Counted from the stretch's first letter, positions 33,947-42,417 are shown. The stretch: 64,000 nucleotides of DNA from Jeotgalicoccus sp. (GCA_003513765.1 DONT01000011.1:1-64000), one strand, 5' to 3'. Program-made: numbers and translations. Notes: generated from the sequence alone by a model not told the origin.

Positions 33947-34360
33947 CTAAGATGATTTATTTAAAAACTTTAGAATCTCTTTATTCACGATATCCGCTTC
34001 TTCCTGATTCACCCAGTGAGTCGCATCCTTAATCCAGGTTACCGATGCCGCATTTATAAACTTAAGACTTTCCTCTGCCAAGCGCTTTGACAGAAAGCGG
34101 TCTTGCTCTCCCCATATAATTTTTACAGGAACTTCAATTTTCTCTTTACTGATATGCTTCATGCTGGAAGAGATAGCACGGTACCAGTTCAGCATGCCGG
34201 ACAAAGCACCAGGTTTACTCCATGCCTGCTTATACTCCTTAATATCATTCTCTGTAAAAGTACCATCACGGCTGCTCCCTTTTAATACCTCTGCTGTATT
34301 TTTAAAATCTCTTCCGCTCAGTATTTTTTCAGGTAATATTGGGATTTGAAAAAATACCAT
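33947..34360 (-). pseudogene. C-terminal remnant of an alpha/beta hydrolase
   Basis: The 137 residues correspond to the second half of an epoxide hydrolase/haloalkane dehalogenase-like alpha/beta hydrolase: cap region (MVFFQIPILPEK, WYRAI), the acid residue region KIIWGEQDRFL and the catalytic histidine in DATHWVNQEE. The oxyanion region and the nucleophile elbow are missing. In the same frame, matching sequence (LIRSLY) continues upstream of the ATG as far as about 34378 and then stops at an in-frame TGA at 34382-34384. A functional protein is unlikely. Confidence 0.75.
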
Positions 34361-34374
34361 GTACAGACTTCTAA

Positions 34375-34530
34375 TTAAATATCAGGTATTTTAAAGCGCC
34401 AGTACTGAAGTATTTCACCTTTATAAGGTTCTACAAGCAGCACACCCTGCTCTCCTCTGCCTACCCTGTACAGTTCAGGCTGCTCACGAAAATTTATATT
34501 ATCAAAATCCAAATCATAATCAAACGCCAT
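34375..34530 (-). pseudogene. N-terminal remnant of a DUF4385-like gene
   Basis: With a good GAGGAGG ribosome binding site and ATG at 34530, the reading gives MAFDYDLDFDNINFREQPEL, then YRVGRGEQGVLLVEPYKGEI, then LQYWRFKIPDI and a stop: 51 residues. This is the start of the DUF4385 family, whose members I recall as roughly three times longer. The match breaks off exactly where the alpha/beta hydrolase remnant begins, so one deletion appears to have removed the end of this gene and the start of the next. Confidence 0.7.
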
Positions 34531-34597
34531 GATAACTGCCTCCTCTTACAATTTATAATACCCAACTTGTTAACTTATAAAAGTTTAGATCAAAACA

Positions 34598-34629
34598 AAA
34601 AGCACTCCCCATTGCTGGGAAGTGCTTTT
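34598..34629 (-). terminator. terminator after rpsI
   Basis: Stem of 14 positions with one mismatch (34598-34611 with 34616-34629), loop TTGC, followed on the minus strand by a U-rich run. End of the rplM-rpsI unit. Confidence 0.87.
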
Positions 34630-34646
34630 CGATATATAAATATATA

Positions 34647-35039
34647 TTAACGTTTTGAGAATTGTGGAGAACGACGAGCTTTTTTAAGTCCGTATTTGTA
34701 ACGTTCTTTCATACGTGGGTCACGTGTTAAGAGTCCAGCTCTTTTCAGCGCGCCGCGGTGTTCCGGATCTGCTTCAAGTAAAGCTCTTGCAATACCGTGA
34801 CGGATTGCCTGTGCCTGACCTGTGAAGCCACCACCGTGAACATTTACCAATACATCGTAGTTACCTTCTGTTTCTGTAACTGCGAATGGCTGGCTTAAAT
34901 CTAAGATTAAACTTTCAAATGGGAGATAGTCTCTCATGTCGCGTCCGTTAACTGTTACTTTACCTTCACCTGGTACTAAACGTACACGTGCAACTGAGTG
35001 CTTACGACGTCCAGTTCCTTGATATTCTACTTTAGCCAA
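34647..35039 (-). CDS. rpsI: 30S ribosomal protein S9
   Basis: Small-subunit protein S9, 130 residues, full length. It begins VEYQGTGRRKHSVARVRL and ends in the conserved SKR tail that reaches the P-site tRNA. It follows rplM by 19 bases, the universal L13-S9 pair. Confidence 0.97.
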   Translation of the reverse strand: MAKVEYQGTGRRKHSVARVRLVPGEGKVTVNGRDMRDYLPFESLILDLSQPFAVTETEGNYDVLVNVHGGGFTGQAQAIRHGIARALLEADPEHRGALKRAGLLTRDPRMKERYKYGLKKARRSPQFSKR

Positions 35040-35058
35040 ATGTTTTCCCTCCTAGTCC

Positions 35059-35496
35059 TTAACCACGTAACTCGTAGTTTACAGGTTGTTGTGCAACGTG
35101 TGGATGATTCTCTCCACCGTATACAAATAATTTTTTACCTTGTTTACGTCCTAATGGATTCTTAGGTAACATTCCTTTGATAGAAGTTTCTAATAATCTC
35201 ATTGGGTTTTTCTCTCTTAATTCACCAGCTGATACTGATTTGATTCCACCAACATGACCTGTGTGTCTGTAGTAGATTTTTTGTGAATCTTTTTTACCTG
35301 TTAATACGATCTCACTAGCGTTGATTACGATAACGTAATCACCTGAATCTACGTGAGGTGTAAAAGTTGGTTTGTGTTTCCCGCGTAATATTGTTGCTAC
35401 TTCTGTAGATAAGCGACCTAAAGTTTTACCCGCTGCATCTACAACAAACCATTTACGTTCGATAGTTGACTCATTAGCCATAAACGTTTGATCCAT
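35059..35496 (-). CDS. rplM: 50S ribosomal protein L13
   Basis: Large-subunit assembly protein L13, 145 residues, same length as staphylococcal L13. The start MDQTFMANESTIERKW matches the family; the second Met at residue 6 is unlikely as start because an AGGAGG site precedes the first. First gene of the rplM-rpsI unit, with its own promoter about 130 bases upstream. Confidence 0.97.
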   Translation of the reverse strand: MDQTFMANESTIERKWFVVDAAGKTLGRLSTEVATILRGKHKPTFTPHVDSGDYVIVINASEIVLTGKKDSQKIYYRHTGHVGGIKSVSAGELREKNPMRLLETSIKGMLPKNPLGRKQGKKLFVYGGENHPHVAQQPVNYELRG

Positions 35497-35621
35497 AGTA
35501 ATTTCCTCCTAAATCTCGTTCTATATTGTCGTTTTAAATTAGTCGTTTTTGTCTTTTTATATTCATTATCCTAATAAGTTTCCGGGGCCTATTAATCATG
35601 GATGGATATAAAAATGTACCG
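35497..35621 (-). promoter_or_regulatory. rplM 5-prime leader
   Basis: About 125 bases lie between the predicted transcription start and the rplM ATG. A hairpin can form from TAATA and TATTA arms around a GC-rich loop (about 35572-35596). L13 leaders that mediate feedback by ribosomal protein are known in Bacilli; identity with that family cannot be confirmed by eye. Confidence 0.35.
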
Positions 35622-35627
35622 TTAACT

Positions 35628-35656
35628 ATTATATAATCGAACCGTCATAAAGTCAA
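35628..35656 (-). promoter_or_regulatory. rplM-rpsI promoter
   Basis: On the minus strand TTGACT (35651-35656) and TATAAT (35628-35633) are separated by 17 bases. It overlaps the gap after truA, so rplM-rpsI can be made independently of the upstream superoperon. Confidence 0.8.
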
Positions 35657-35673
35657 TGTTTTCACGACAACTT

Positions 35674-36408
35674 TTACAACTTTTCGTACCATACTTTTTC
35701 CAGATAAAGTCCTTCGGCCGGTGCTGTTTTAGGAATAATTGTTCTGTCTTTAGCCGCAATCATATTCAGCGTGTCCGGCGTTCTGATACCTCTGCCGCAT
35801 TCAAGAACATATGCTGCAATGATGCGCACCATGTTATACAGAAAGCCTGTACCGGTAATGACGAATTCAAAGCCGTCGTTTGTTTCGACTACTTTAAATT
35901 CTTTAATCGTCCGCACTTTATTTTTAATTTCTCCCTTGGCACTGGAGAATGTCGTAAAGTCATGCGTTCCGATAAAAGGGAGCATTGCCTGTTCCATCGC
36001 CGCAATATTTAAATTATACGGGTAATGCGTCTTCAAACCGTCATAAAACGGGTTTTTAGTACCCGTGTAGACCTTATAGCGGTAGGTCTTCCCAGCTGCA
36101 TCAAAACGGGAATGAAAGTCATCAGCAGCAATTTGTACGTCATTAATCAGTATATCATCCGGCATCGCTCTGTTTAAAATGAACTTCCATTTTTCAGGCG
36201 GTAGGTCTATCTGCGTATCGAAATGAAAGTACTGCTCCAAAGCATGTACGCCCGCATCTGTCCTGGATGATGCGTGAATACGTGTAAATTCTTTGTGCAT
36301 CCGTTTCAGCTGCTTTTCTATCGTTCCCTGCACGGTCCGGAAGTCATGCTGATACTGAAATCCGCTGAAGTTCCGTCCGTTATATGAAATGTTTACTGCC
36401 ACTCTCAT
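35674..36408 (-). CDS. truA: tRNA pseudouridine(38-40) synthase TruA
   Basis: Isomerises U38-U40 of the tRNA anticodon stem-loop. 244 residues; the catalytic aspartate is in SSRTDAGVHA near residue 52, and the N-terminal ISYNGRNFSGFQYQ and C-terminal GTGFLYNMVRI are conserved. It follows ecfT by five bases, the standard Bacilli order ecfA1-ecfA2-ecfT-truA. Confidence 0.95.
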   Translation of the reverse strand: MRVAVNISYNGRNFSGFQYQHDFRTVQGTIEKQLKRMHKEFTRIHASSRTDAGVHALEQYFHFDTQIDLPPEKWKFILNRAMPDDILINDVQIAADDFHSRFDAAGKTYRYKVYTGTKNPFYDGLKTHYPYNLNIAAMEQAMLPFIGTHDFTTFSSAKGEIKNKVRTIKEFKVVETNDGFEFVITGTGFLYNMVRIIAAYVLECGRGIRTPDTLNMIAAKDRTIIPKTAPAEGLYLEKVWYEKL

Positions 36409-36413
36409 TTACT

Positions 36414-37211
36414 TCACTGCCTTACAAATATTAATAATGCGCCGAATAACACAAGCACGAAGAGCGCAACTGTATCTCTCGTTTTCCAGGACAGAAGACG
36501 GTAGTGCGTCCTGCCTTCTTCGCCCTGATAGCCTCTGACTTCCATAGCAATCGCCATTTCTTCAGCGCGCTTAAACGCAGACATAAAGAGCGGAATGAAT
36601 ACCGGCACCAGTGCATTAATGCGCTGTTTTAAATTCCCCGTCATAAATGTCGAGCCGCGTGCACTCTGCGCTTTAATTATTTTCTCTGTTTCGTCCATCA
36701 GCGTTGGAATGAATCTCAATGAGATCGACATCATCATCGCAATTTCATGCACAGGCACTTTTAAAGCTTTAAGCGGTCTGCACAGTTTCTCAATCGCATC
36801 CGTCAGCTCAATCGGACTTGTTGTCAGCGTCATCAGCGTCGTAATTACAACGAGAAGAATCAGCCGGATTGTAATATAAATACCTGTAATAAGCCCCTCT
36901 GATTCGATTGTGAAGAAGCCGCCGTCAATTAGTACTGTTCCGCCTTTAGTTAAGAACAGATGCATAAAAAATGTAAATATTAACAGGATAAAAATCAGCT
37001 TTAAGCCGTTAAACAGAAACCTGATTGATAAGCCTGCCAGTTTAGTCATAGATAGGACAAACAGTATTAACAGACCATAACCGAGCCAGTGATTTGCAAA
37101 GAACACAATAATCATAAATAAAATAACCGATAGGATTTTCGCTCTCGGGTCCAGTCTGTGAATCATACTATTTCCCGGGATATATCTCCCGAGCAGCATC
37201 GAACTAAGCAT
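36414..37211 (-). CDS. ecfT: energy-coupling factor transporter transmembrane protein EcfT
   Basis: Membrane scaffold of ECF vitamin and micronutrient importers, 265 residues. About five or six helices and the two coupling Ala-Arg-Gly type motifs: SARGSTFM and the later EVRGYQGEEG. The chosen ATG follows GGAGG and overlaps the end of ecfA2 by eight bases. It partners with different substrate-binding S proteins encoded elsewhere. Confidence 0.92.
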   Translation of the reverse strand: MLSSMLLGRYIPGNSMIHRLDPRAKILSVILFMIIVFFANHWLGYGLLILFVLSMTKLAGLSIRFLFNGLKLIFILLIFTFFMHLFLTKGGTVLIDGGFFTIESEGLITGIYITIRLILLVVITTLMTLTTSPIELTDAIEKLCRPLKALKVPVHEIAMMMSISLRFIPTLMDETEKIIKAQSARGSTFMTGNLKQRINALVPVFIPLFMSAFKRAEEMAIAMEVRGYQGEEGRTHYRLLSWKTRDTVALFVLVLFGALLIFVRQ

Positions 37212-38064
37212 TATTCTGCCTCCAGTCTTCATACAGCTCAATAAATTCAGCTGTATTTTTTGGAGTGCCGTTTAATACAATGCCTTTTTCGTATAAATCC
37301 TGAACGAGCTGAATTACATGGGGAACTTCGAGATTATACTGTGTCATAAAATGACTGTCTGTTAATATATCAGCAGTCTCACCTTCTCCTGCAAGCTGCC
37401 CTTCAGCCATGACTTTCACTTCATCGGTAAACTCTAAAACATCATTCATATCATGTGTAATTAAAATTACTGTAATGCCTATTTTTTTATACACATCGTA
37501 AAACAGCTGCATTGTTTCATCATGGCTCACAGGATCCAGCCCCGCTGTCGGTTCGTCCAGTATTAAAATACTCGGCTCCATCGCTAAAATTCCTGCGATT
37601 GCGACTTTTCTCATCTGCCCGCCTGAAAGTTCAAAAGGACTTTTTTCGAGCAGTGATTCATGAACATTAAGAAGTTCCAGATAGTAGCATGCTTTTTCTC
37701 TCGCAGCTTCTTCACTTACTCCCATATTCATCGGTCCGAACATAACATCTTTCAGTACCGTGCTTTCAAACAGCTGGTGTTCCGGAAATTGAAACACCAT
37801 GCCGACTTTCGCTTTCGCCTGATGGATAATTTTTTGCTTTGTTTTCTTCTGCAGTACAACGCCATCTGTTTCCACTGTGCCCGAGCTCGGCAAAATCAAG
37901 CCGTTCATCGTCTGAATCAGCGTAGACTTACCACTTCCTGTATGGCCGATTAATCCGTAAAACTTCCCTGCTTCAAATGTCGTATTTATATTTTTTAAAG
38001 CCAGATATTCAAATGGGGACTTGCGGTTATAAAACACATTTACATCCGTAAACTTTATCGTCAT
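37204..38064 (-). CDS. ecfA2: energy-coupling factor transporter ATP-binding protein EcfA2
   Basis: ABC ATPase of 286 residues with Walker A GHTGSGKST (39-47), signature LSGGQMRK and Walker B ILILDEP. Forms a heterodimer with EcfA1 to power EcfT-bound S components. ATGA overlap with ecfA1 indicates coupled translation. Confidence 0.93.
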   Translation of the reverse strand: MTIKFTDVNVFYNRKSPFEYLALKNINTTFEAGKFYGLIGHTGSGKSTLIQTMNGLILPSSGTVETDGVVLQKKTKQKIIHQAKAKVGMVFQFPEHQLFESTVLKDVMFGPMNMGVSEEAAREKACYYLELLNVHESLLEKSPFELSGGQMRKVAIAGILAMEPSILILDEPTAGLDPVSHDETMQLFYDVYKKIGITVILITHDMNDVLEFTDEVKVMAEGQLAGEGETADILTDSHFMTQYNLEVPHVIQLVQDLYEKGIVLNGTPKNTAEFIELYEDWRQNNA

Positions 38065-38849
38065 AATCGCACCACCAGTTCTTCATGGGTCACGTAGGAA
38101 CCGTCCAGCAGTGCATTTGAAATCTCCACCGTATACGGTACTTTTAAGTTACTCTCCTGCAGCAGCTTTTTATCTCTGTATATTTCTTCCACTGAACCTT
38201 GACCGACAATCTCCCCGCCGTTCATCACGATGACTCTGTCGCTCCGTTCAATTTCTGTTAAATCATGGGTAATATAAAGAATCGTTGTATCCAGCTGTTC
38301 GTGCAGACTGCATAAGATAGAAAGCACTTCTGTTCGGCCTTTAGGGTCCAGCATTGAAGTCGCTTCATCAAGAATAAGTACTTCCGGCTGCATCGCAAGT
38401 GCACCTGCGATTGCGACTCTCTGTTTCTGTCCGCCTGACAGACGGTGGGGTTCATGTGTACGGAATTCAAGCATATTAACAAGCCCAAGAGCATATTCTG
38501 TACGTTCGATCATTTCCTCCCGTTCAAGACCCAGATTCTCAAGACCGAATGCAACATCATCTTCAACAGTTGCACCGACAAACTGGTTATCCGGATTCTG
38601 GAAGACAATCGCAAACTTACGTCTCAGCAGCTGCTTGTTGTCATCGGTTAACAGTTCTCCGCCGACGTAAATTTCACCTTCGTACTCTTCAATAATACCC
38701 ATGATAATTTTTACCAATGTACTTTTTCCCGAGCCGTTATGCCCGATTATCGAAGTCCATTCCCCAGCATTGAAAGGGATGGAGATATGATCCAGGGCAT
38801 ATGATTCCTCCGCCCGGTATTTAAATGCAATATCTTTTAATGAAATCAT
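38061..38849 (-). CDS. ecfA1: energy-coupling factor transporter ATP-binding protein EcfA1
   Basis: ABC ATPase of 262 residues with Walker A GHNGSGKST (36-44), signature LSGGQKQR and Walker B VLILDEA. The alanine after Glu in Walker B is seen in EcfA1 proteins. First gene of the ecf module, 147 bases after rplQ across a hairpin-rich gap. Confidence 0.93.
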   Translation of the reverse strand: MISLKDIAFKYRAEESYALDHISIPFNAGEWTSIIGHNGSGKSTLVKIIMGIIEEYEGEIYVGGELLTDDNKQLLRRKFAIVFQNPDNQFVGATVEDDVAFGLENLGLEREEMIERTEYALGLVNMLEFRTHEPHRLSGGQKQRVAIAGALAMQPEVLILDEATSMLDPKGRTEVLSILCSLHEQLDTTILYITHDLTEIERSDRVIVMNGGEIVGQGSVEEIYRDKKLLQESNLKVPYTVEISNALLDGSYVTHEELVVRL

Positions 38850-38875
38850 ATTTCCACCCCTTTAAAAATTTATGT

Positions 38876-38933
38876 AAAAAAAGCGCGTACCCTGCAATAA
38901 GAGTCGCGCACTGATTTTTATATTGCAGGATAC
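38876..38933 (-). terminator. terminator between rplQ and ecfA1
   Basis: On the minus strand a 13-bp stem with one G-U (38921-38933 with 38887-38899) encloses a 21-base loop, followed four bases later by seven U. GCGCG at 38883-38887 can alternatively pair with CGCGC at 38905-38909 in the loop, giving a second, mutually exclusive hairpin directly before the U run. It would separate the alpha operon from the ecf genes unless read through. Confidence 0.75.
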
Positions 38934-38966
38934 GTCGAGCTAGACGAATGAGCCCTTACGGGCTCA
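38933..38966 (-). other. two hairpins after rplQ
   Basis: TGAGCCC/GGGCTCA (38949-38955 with 38960-38966) is a perfect 7-bp stem with a TTAC loop. CGTC/GACG (38933-38936 with 38943-38946) forms a smaller one around AGCT. Both precede the terminator hairpin on the minus-strand transcript, so three structures stand in a row ahead of ecfA1. Confidence 0.55.
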
Positions 38967-38996
38967 CCATCATAACACTCACTCTGCTTTTATAGT

Positions 38997-39395
38997 TTAC
39001 GCTTCTTCAGTTGTAACTGGAGCGCCTTCTACGAATTCGATAATTACAAGTTCAGCTCCGTCACCACGACGAGTTCCAAGCTTCTTGATGCTTGTGTAAC
39101 CGCCTTGACGATCTGTGAAACGTGGAGCGATATCTTCAAATAATTTTTGAAGTGCATAACTTGTTGAACCATCTTCATTGATGATTTCTACGTTACGTAC
39201 AGTTTGACCAGCACGTCTTTTCGCTGCTAAGTCACCGCGTTTACCTAGTGTAACTAAACGGTCTGCAAGTTTACGTAATTCTTTAGCACGGTCTTCAGTA
39301 GTAGTGATGCGCTCACTTACGATTAATGAAGTTGCTAAGTCGCGTAACATTGCTTTTCTTTGGTCTGATGTACGTCCAAGTTTTCTGTAACCCAT
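38997..39395 (-). CDS. rplQ: 50S ribosomal protein L17
   Basis: Large-subunit protein L17, 132 residues, beginning MGYRKLGRTSDQRKAMLRDL. It ends in an acidic tail (EFVEGAPVTTEEA) about ten residues longer than usual Bacilli L17. Last gene of the alpha operon; 19 bases after rpoA with an AGGAGG site. Confidence 0.96.
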   Translation of the reverse strand: MGYRKLGRTSDQRKAMLRDLATSLIVSERITTTEDRAKELRKLADRLVTLGKRGDLAAKRRAGQTVRNVEIINEDGSTSYALQKLFEDIAPRFTDRQGGYTSIKKLGTRRGDGAELVIIEFVEGAPVTTEEA

Positions 39396-39414
39396 TATTT
39401 CTCCTCCTTTATGA

Positions 39415-40359
39415 CTAGTCTTCTTTGCGTAGACCTAAATCAAGGTCTTCAAGTTTAAATTTAACTTCTTCCAGTGACTTACGTCCCAGATTACGCACTT
39501 TCATCATATCAGCTTCTGTTTTATCAGTAAGTTCCTGAACAGAATTAATACCAGCGCGTTTCAGACAGTTATAAGAACGTACTGATAAGTCAAGTTCTTC
39601 AATAGACATTTCAAGTACTTTCTCTTTCTGATCTTCTTCTTTCTCGATCATGATTTCAGCATTTTGAGCTTCATCAGTAAGACCGACAAAAATGTTTAAG
39701 TGTTCAGTGAGAATTTTAGCACCCAATGATACTGCATCCTGAGGAGTAAGTGAACCATCAGTCCATACATCCAGAGTAAGCTTATCGAAGTTTGTACTTT
39801 GTCCTACACGTGTATTTTCAACAGTATAATTCGCACGTTCTATCGGTGTATAGATAGAGTCGATTGGAATTACACCAATTGGCATATCAGCTTTATTATT
39901 ACCGTCTGCAAGAGTATATCCTCTACCACGATCTGCTGTCATGCGTAATTTCAAGCTTCCGCCTTTAGATACTGTTGCAATCTTAAGGTCTCTGTTTAAA
40001 ATTTCCACATCACTGTCGTGAGTAATATCGGCTGCAGTAACTACACCCTCACCGCTAAAATCGATTTCCAAAGTTTTTTCTTCTTCAGAATAGATTTTTA
40101 AAGCAAGGCTCTTGAGATTAGTAATAATTGTAGTCACGTCTTCAACAACATTGTCTATTGTAGAAAACTCATGAAGTACATTTTCTATTTCAATCGTCTT
40201 AACTGCCGCACCTGGTAATGATGATAAAAGAATGCGACGCAAGGAGTTCCCAAGTGTTGTCCCATAACCTCTTTCTAAAGGTTCTACAACAAACTTACCA
40301 AACTTAGAATCTTCCGATACCTCTACTGTCTCAATTCTAGGTTTCTCGATTTCGATCAT
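39415..40359 (-). CDS. rpoA: RNA polymerase alpha subunit
   Basis: 314 residues. N-terminal dimerisation domain (GNSLRRILLSSLPGAAV near 37) and C-terminal alpha-CTD (LDLSVRSYNCLKRAGI, MKVRNLGRKSLEEV) that binds UP elements and activators, joined by a flexible linker. The ATG giving MIEIEKPRIETVEV is chosen; an ATG nine bases upstream is too close to the ribosome binding site. Confidence 0.97.
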   Translation of the reverse strand: MIEIEKPRIETVEVSEDSKFGKFVVEPLERGYGTTLGNSLRRILLSSLPGAAVKTIEIENVLHEFSTIDNVVEDVTTIITNLKSLALKIYSEEEKTLEIDFSGEGVVTAADITHDSDVEILNRDLKIATVSKGGSLKLRMTADRGRGYTLADGNNKADMPIGVIPIDSIYTPIERANYTVENTRVGQSTNFDKLTLDVWTDGSLTPQDAVSLGAKILTEHLNIFVGLTDEAQNAEIMIEKEEDQKEKVLEMSIEELDLSVRSYNCLKRAGINSVQELTDKTEADMMKVRNLGRKSLEEVKFKLEDLDLGLRKED

Positions 40360-40439
40360 GTGTAACATATCCTCCCTTTAAACGCCGAAAATATTAGAAA
40401 ATAATATTGTTCCCAACTACTTAAGCGATTTTATATTTC

Positions 40440-40829
40440 TTATACACGACGACGTTTAGGTGGACGACAGCCATTGTGTGGCACTGGAGTTACATCTCTG
40501 ATAGCTGTAATTTCAAGTCCAGCTGACTGAAGTGCACGGATAGCTGCTTCACGACCGGCACCAGGACCTTTAACTGTAACTTCTACAGTTTTAAGACCGT
40601 GTTCCATCGCTGCTTTAGAAGCTGTTTCAGAAGCCATTTGTGCTGCGAAAGGAGTAGATTTCTTAGAACCTTTAAACCCTAATGCACCGGCAGATGACCA
40701 TGAAAGAGCATTACCGAACTCGTCAGTAATTGTAACAATTGTATTGTTAAAAGTTGAGCGGATGTGTGCTACACCTGCTTCTATATTCTTTTTCACTTTA
40801 CGTTTACGTGATTGTTGTTTGCGAGCCAT
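40440..40829 (-). CDS. rpsK: 30S ribosomal protein S11
   Basis: 129 residues, full length, with a basic N-terminus (RKQQSRKRKVKKNIE) and the conserved end NGCRPPKRRRV. Platform protein of the small subunit. 29 bases after rpsM. Confidence 0.97.
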   Translation of the reverse strand: MARKQQSRKRKVKKNIEAGVAHIRSTFNNTIVTITDEFGNALSWSSAGALGFKGSKKSTPFAAQMASETASKAAMEHGLKTVEVTVKGPGAGREAAIRALQSAGLEITAIRDVTPVPHNGCRPPKRRRV

Positions 40830-40858
40830 TATTTATCCTCCTTTACTTTAGTAACTAT

Positions 40859-41224
40859 TTATTTCTTCTTGTTCGCTACTGTTTTAATTGGACCTTTACG
40901 AGTTCTTGCGTTGTTCTTAGTGTGTTGACCATTAACTGGTAAACCACGACGGTGACGCATTCCCTTGTAAGAACCGATTTCCATAAGACGTTTAACGTTT
41001 AAGTTAGTTTCACGGCGTAAGTCACCTTCGACTTTATACGCGTCTACTACTTCACGAATTTTGTTTAACTCATCTTCTGTAAGATCTTTAACTCTAGTAT
41101 TTTCATCAACTGATGCTTTAGCTAAAACTTCACTAGCGCGTGTTGGTCCAATACCGAAAATATATGTTAAAGAAATTACAACACGTTTGTCACGTGGTAC
41201 GTCAACTCCTGCAATACGAGCCAT
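40859..41224 (-). CDS. rpsM: 30S ribosomal protein S13
   Basis: 121 residues, full length, from MARIAGVDVPRDKRVVISL to the basic tail ending VANKKK. The conserved RHRRGLPVNGQHTKNNARTR segment contacts tRNA and the B1 bridge. 24 bases after rpmJ. Confidence 0.97.
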   Translation of the reverse strand: MARIAGVDVPRDKRVVISLTYIFGIGPTRASEVLAKASVDENTRVKDLTEDELNKIREVVDAYKVEGDLRRETNLNVKRLMEIGSYKGMRHRRGLPVNGQHTKNNARTRKGPIKTVANKKK

Positions 41225-41248
41225 ATCTTTGCACCTCCAAATTAAATA

Positions 41249-41392
<144 letters not shown>

Positions 41393-41611
41393 TTATTTAA
41401 AACGATAAGTGATTCTGCCACGTGTTAAGTCATAAGGTGACATCTCAACTGTTACTTTATCACCCGGAAGTATGCGGATATAGTTCATACGAATTTTACC
41501 TGATACATGAGCTAATATCTCATGACCATTTTCTAATTCTACTTTGAACATTGCATTTGGTAAAGTATCAAGCACTGTACCTTCCAGTTCAATTACATCT
41601 TGTTTACTCAC
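41393..41611 (-). CDS. infA: translation initiation factor IF-1
   Basis: 72-residue OB-fold protein (MSKQDVIELEGTVLDTLPN to GRITYRFK) that occupies the A site during initiation. Full length. It follows an unusually structured 140-base gap after adk; rpmJ follows 30 bases later. Confidence 0.97.
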   Translation of the reverse strand: MSKQDVIELEGTVLDTLPNAMFKVELENGHEILAHVSGKIRMNYIRILPGDKVTVEMSPYDLTRGRITYRFK

Positions 41612-41646
41612 TTCTTTTCCTCCTTATACAGCATTTCAATTCCTAT

Positions 41647-41756
41647 TATAGAAATTTGCTCTAGGTGACGATTCACTTCGTCTAATAACGACTCTCTCGT
41701 ATACATATAGACATAGCAACATTCACCTAAATTGCTGCAAGGTGAACATTTCTATA
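41647..41756 (-). promoter_or_regulatory. closed RNA-like domain in the infA leader
   Basis: TATAGAAAT (41647-41655) and ATTTCTATA (41748-41756) are perfect 9-base complements that would close a 110-base domain. Inside are a 7-bp hairpin (41722-41728 with 41740-41746) and a 5-bp hairpin (41667-41671 with 41678-41682). AGGTGA at 41663-41668 could instead pair with TCACCT at 41723-41728, giving an alternative fold. The domain touches the adk stop and ends 36 bases before the infA ATG. No known family is recognised. Confidence 0.4.
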
Positions 41757-42399
41757 AGCCATTAAGAATTGCATCGACTTCTTCGAAAACTTCTTCTATA
41801 TCTTTTGAGCCATCTACTGTAGCTAGAACTCCAAGACCTTTATAGAAATCTAGAAGTGGTGCTGTCTGTTTAATATTGACTTCCAGACGGTTTTGTACTG
41901 TTTCCGGGTTGTCATCTTCGCGCTGGTATAATTTACCGCCGTCTAAGTCACAAATACCCTCTGTCTTAGGCGGATTAAACACTAGATGATAAGTCGCACC
42001 GCAAGTTTCACAAATGCGTCGGCCAGTCAGTCTGTTCATCAGTTCCTCTTCAGGCACTTCAACATATATAGTCTGATCGATCTGAGAATTAAGCTCTGTC
42101 ATGATGTTATTCAATGCTTCTGCCTGTTCAACAGTTCTAGGAAAACCGTCCAGTAAAAATCCATTTTTTACATCACTTTGAGAAAGACGCTCTTTCACGA
42201 TACCAACCGTTACTTCGTCAGGAACAAGTTCTCCCTGGTCCATAAATGCCTTGGCCTGTCTTCCTAAATCCGTCTCGTTTTTAATAGCAAGACGGAACAT
42301 ATCTCCTGTAGAGATATGAGGAATCGAGTGTTTTTTGATTATTTTCGCAGCTTGAGTACCTTTACCTGCACCAGGCAAGCCCATAATAATAATGTTCAT
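41752..42399 (-). CDS. adk: adenylate kinase
   Basis: Catalyses AMP + ATP to 2 ADP; 215 residues, the long type with a zinc-binding LID. P-loop GLPGAGKGT at 7-15, DGFPRT near 84, and LID ligands CETC (130-133) with C and D in GICDLDGG, a Cys3-Asp site. Located between secY and infA; a map gene, which follows adk in Bacillus, is absent here as in staphylococci. Confidence 0.96.
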   Translation of the reverse strand: MNIIIMGLPGAGKGTQAAKIIKKHSIPHISTGDMFRLAIKNETDLGRQAKAFMDQGELVPDEVTVGIVKERLSQSDVKNGFLLDGFPRTVEQAEALNNIMTELNSQIDQTIYVEVPEEELMNRLTGRRICETCGATYHLVFNPPKTEGICDLDGGKLYQREDDNPETVQNRLEVNIKQTAPLLDFYKGLGVLATVDGSKDIEEVFEEVDAILNGL

Positions 42400-42417
42400 T
42401 ATTCTGTTTCCTCCTAC

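Noticed and set aside
33947..34360. Intact 137-residue alpha/beta hydrolase gene
   Set aside because: It lacks the nucleophile half of the fold and homology continues past the putative ATG to a stop, so it is a remnant.
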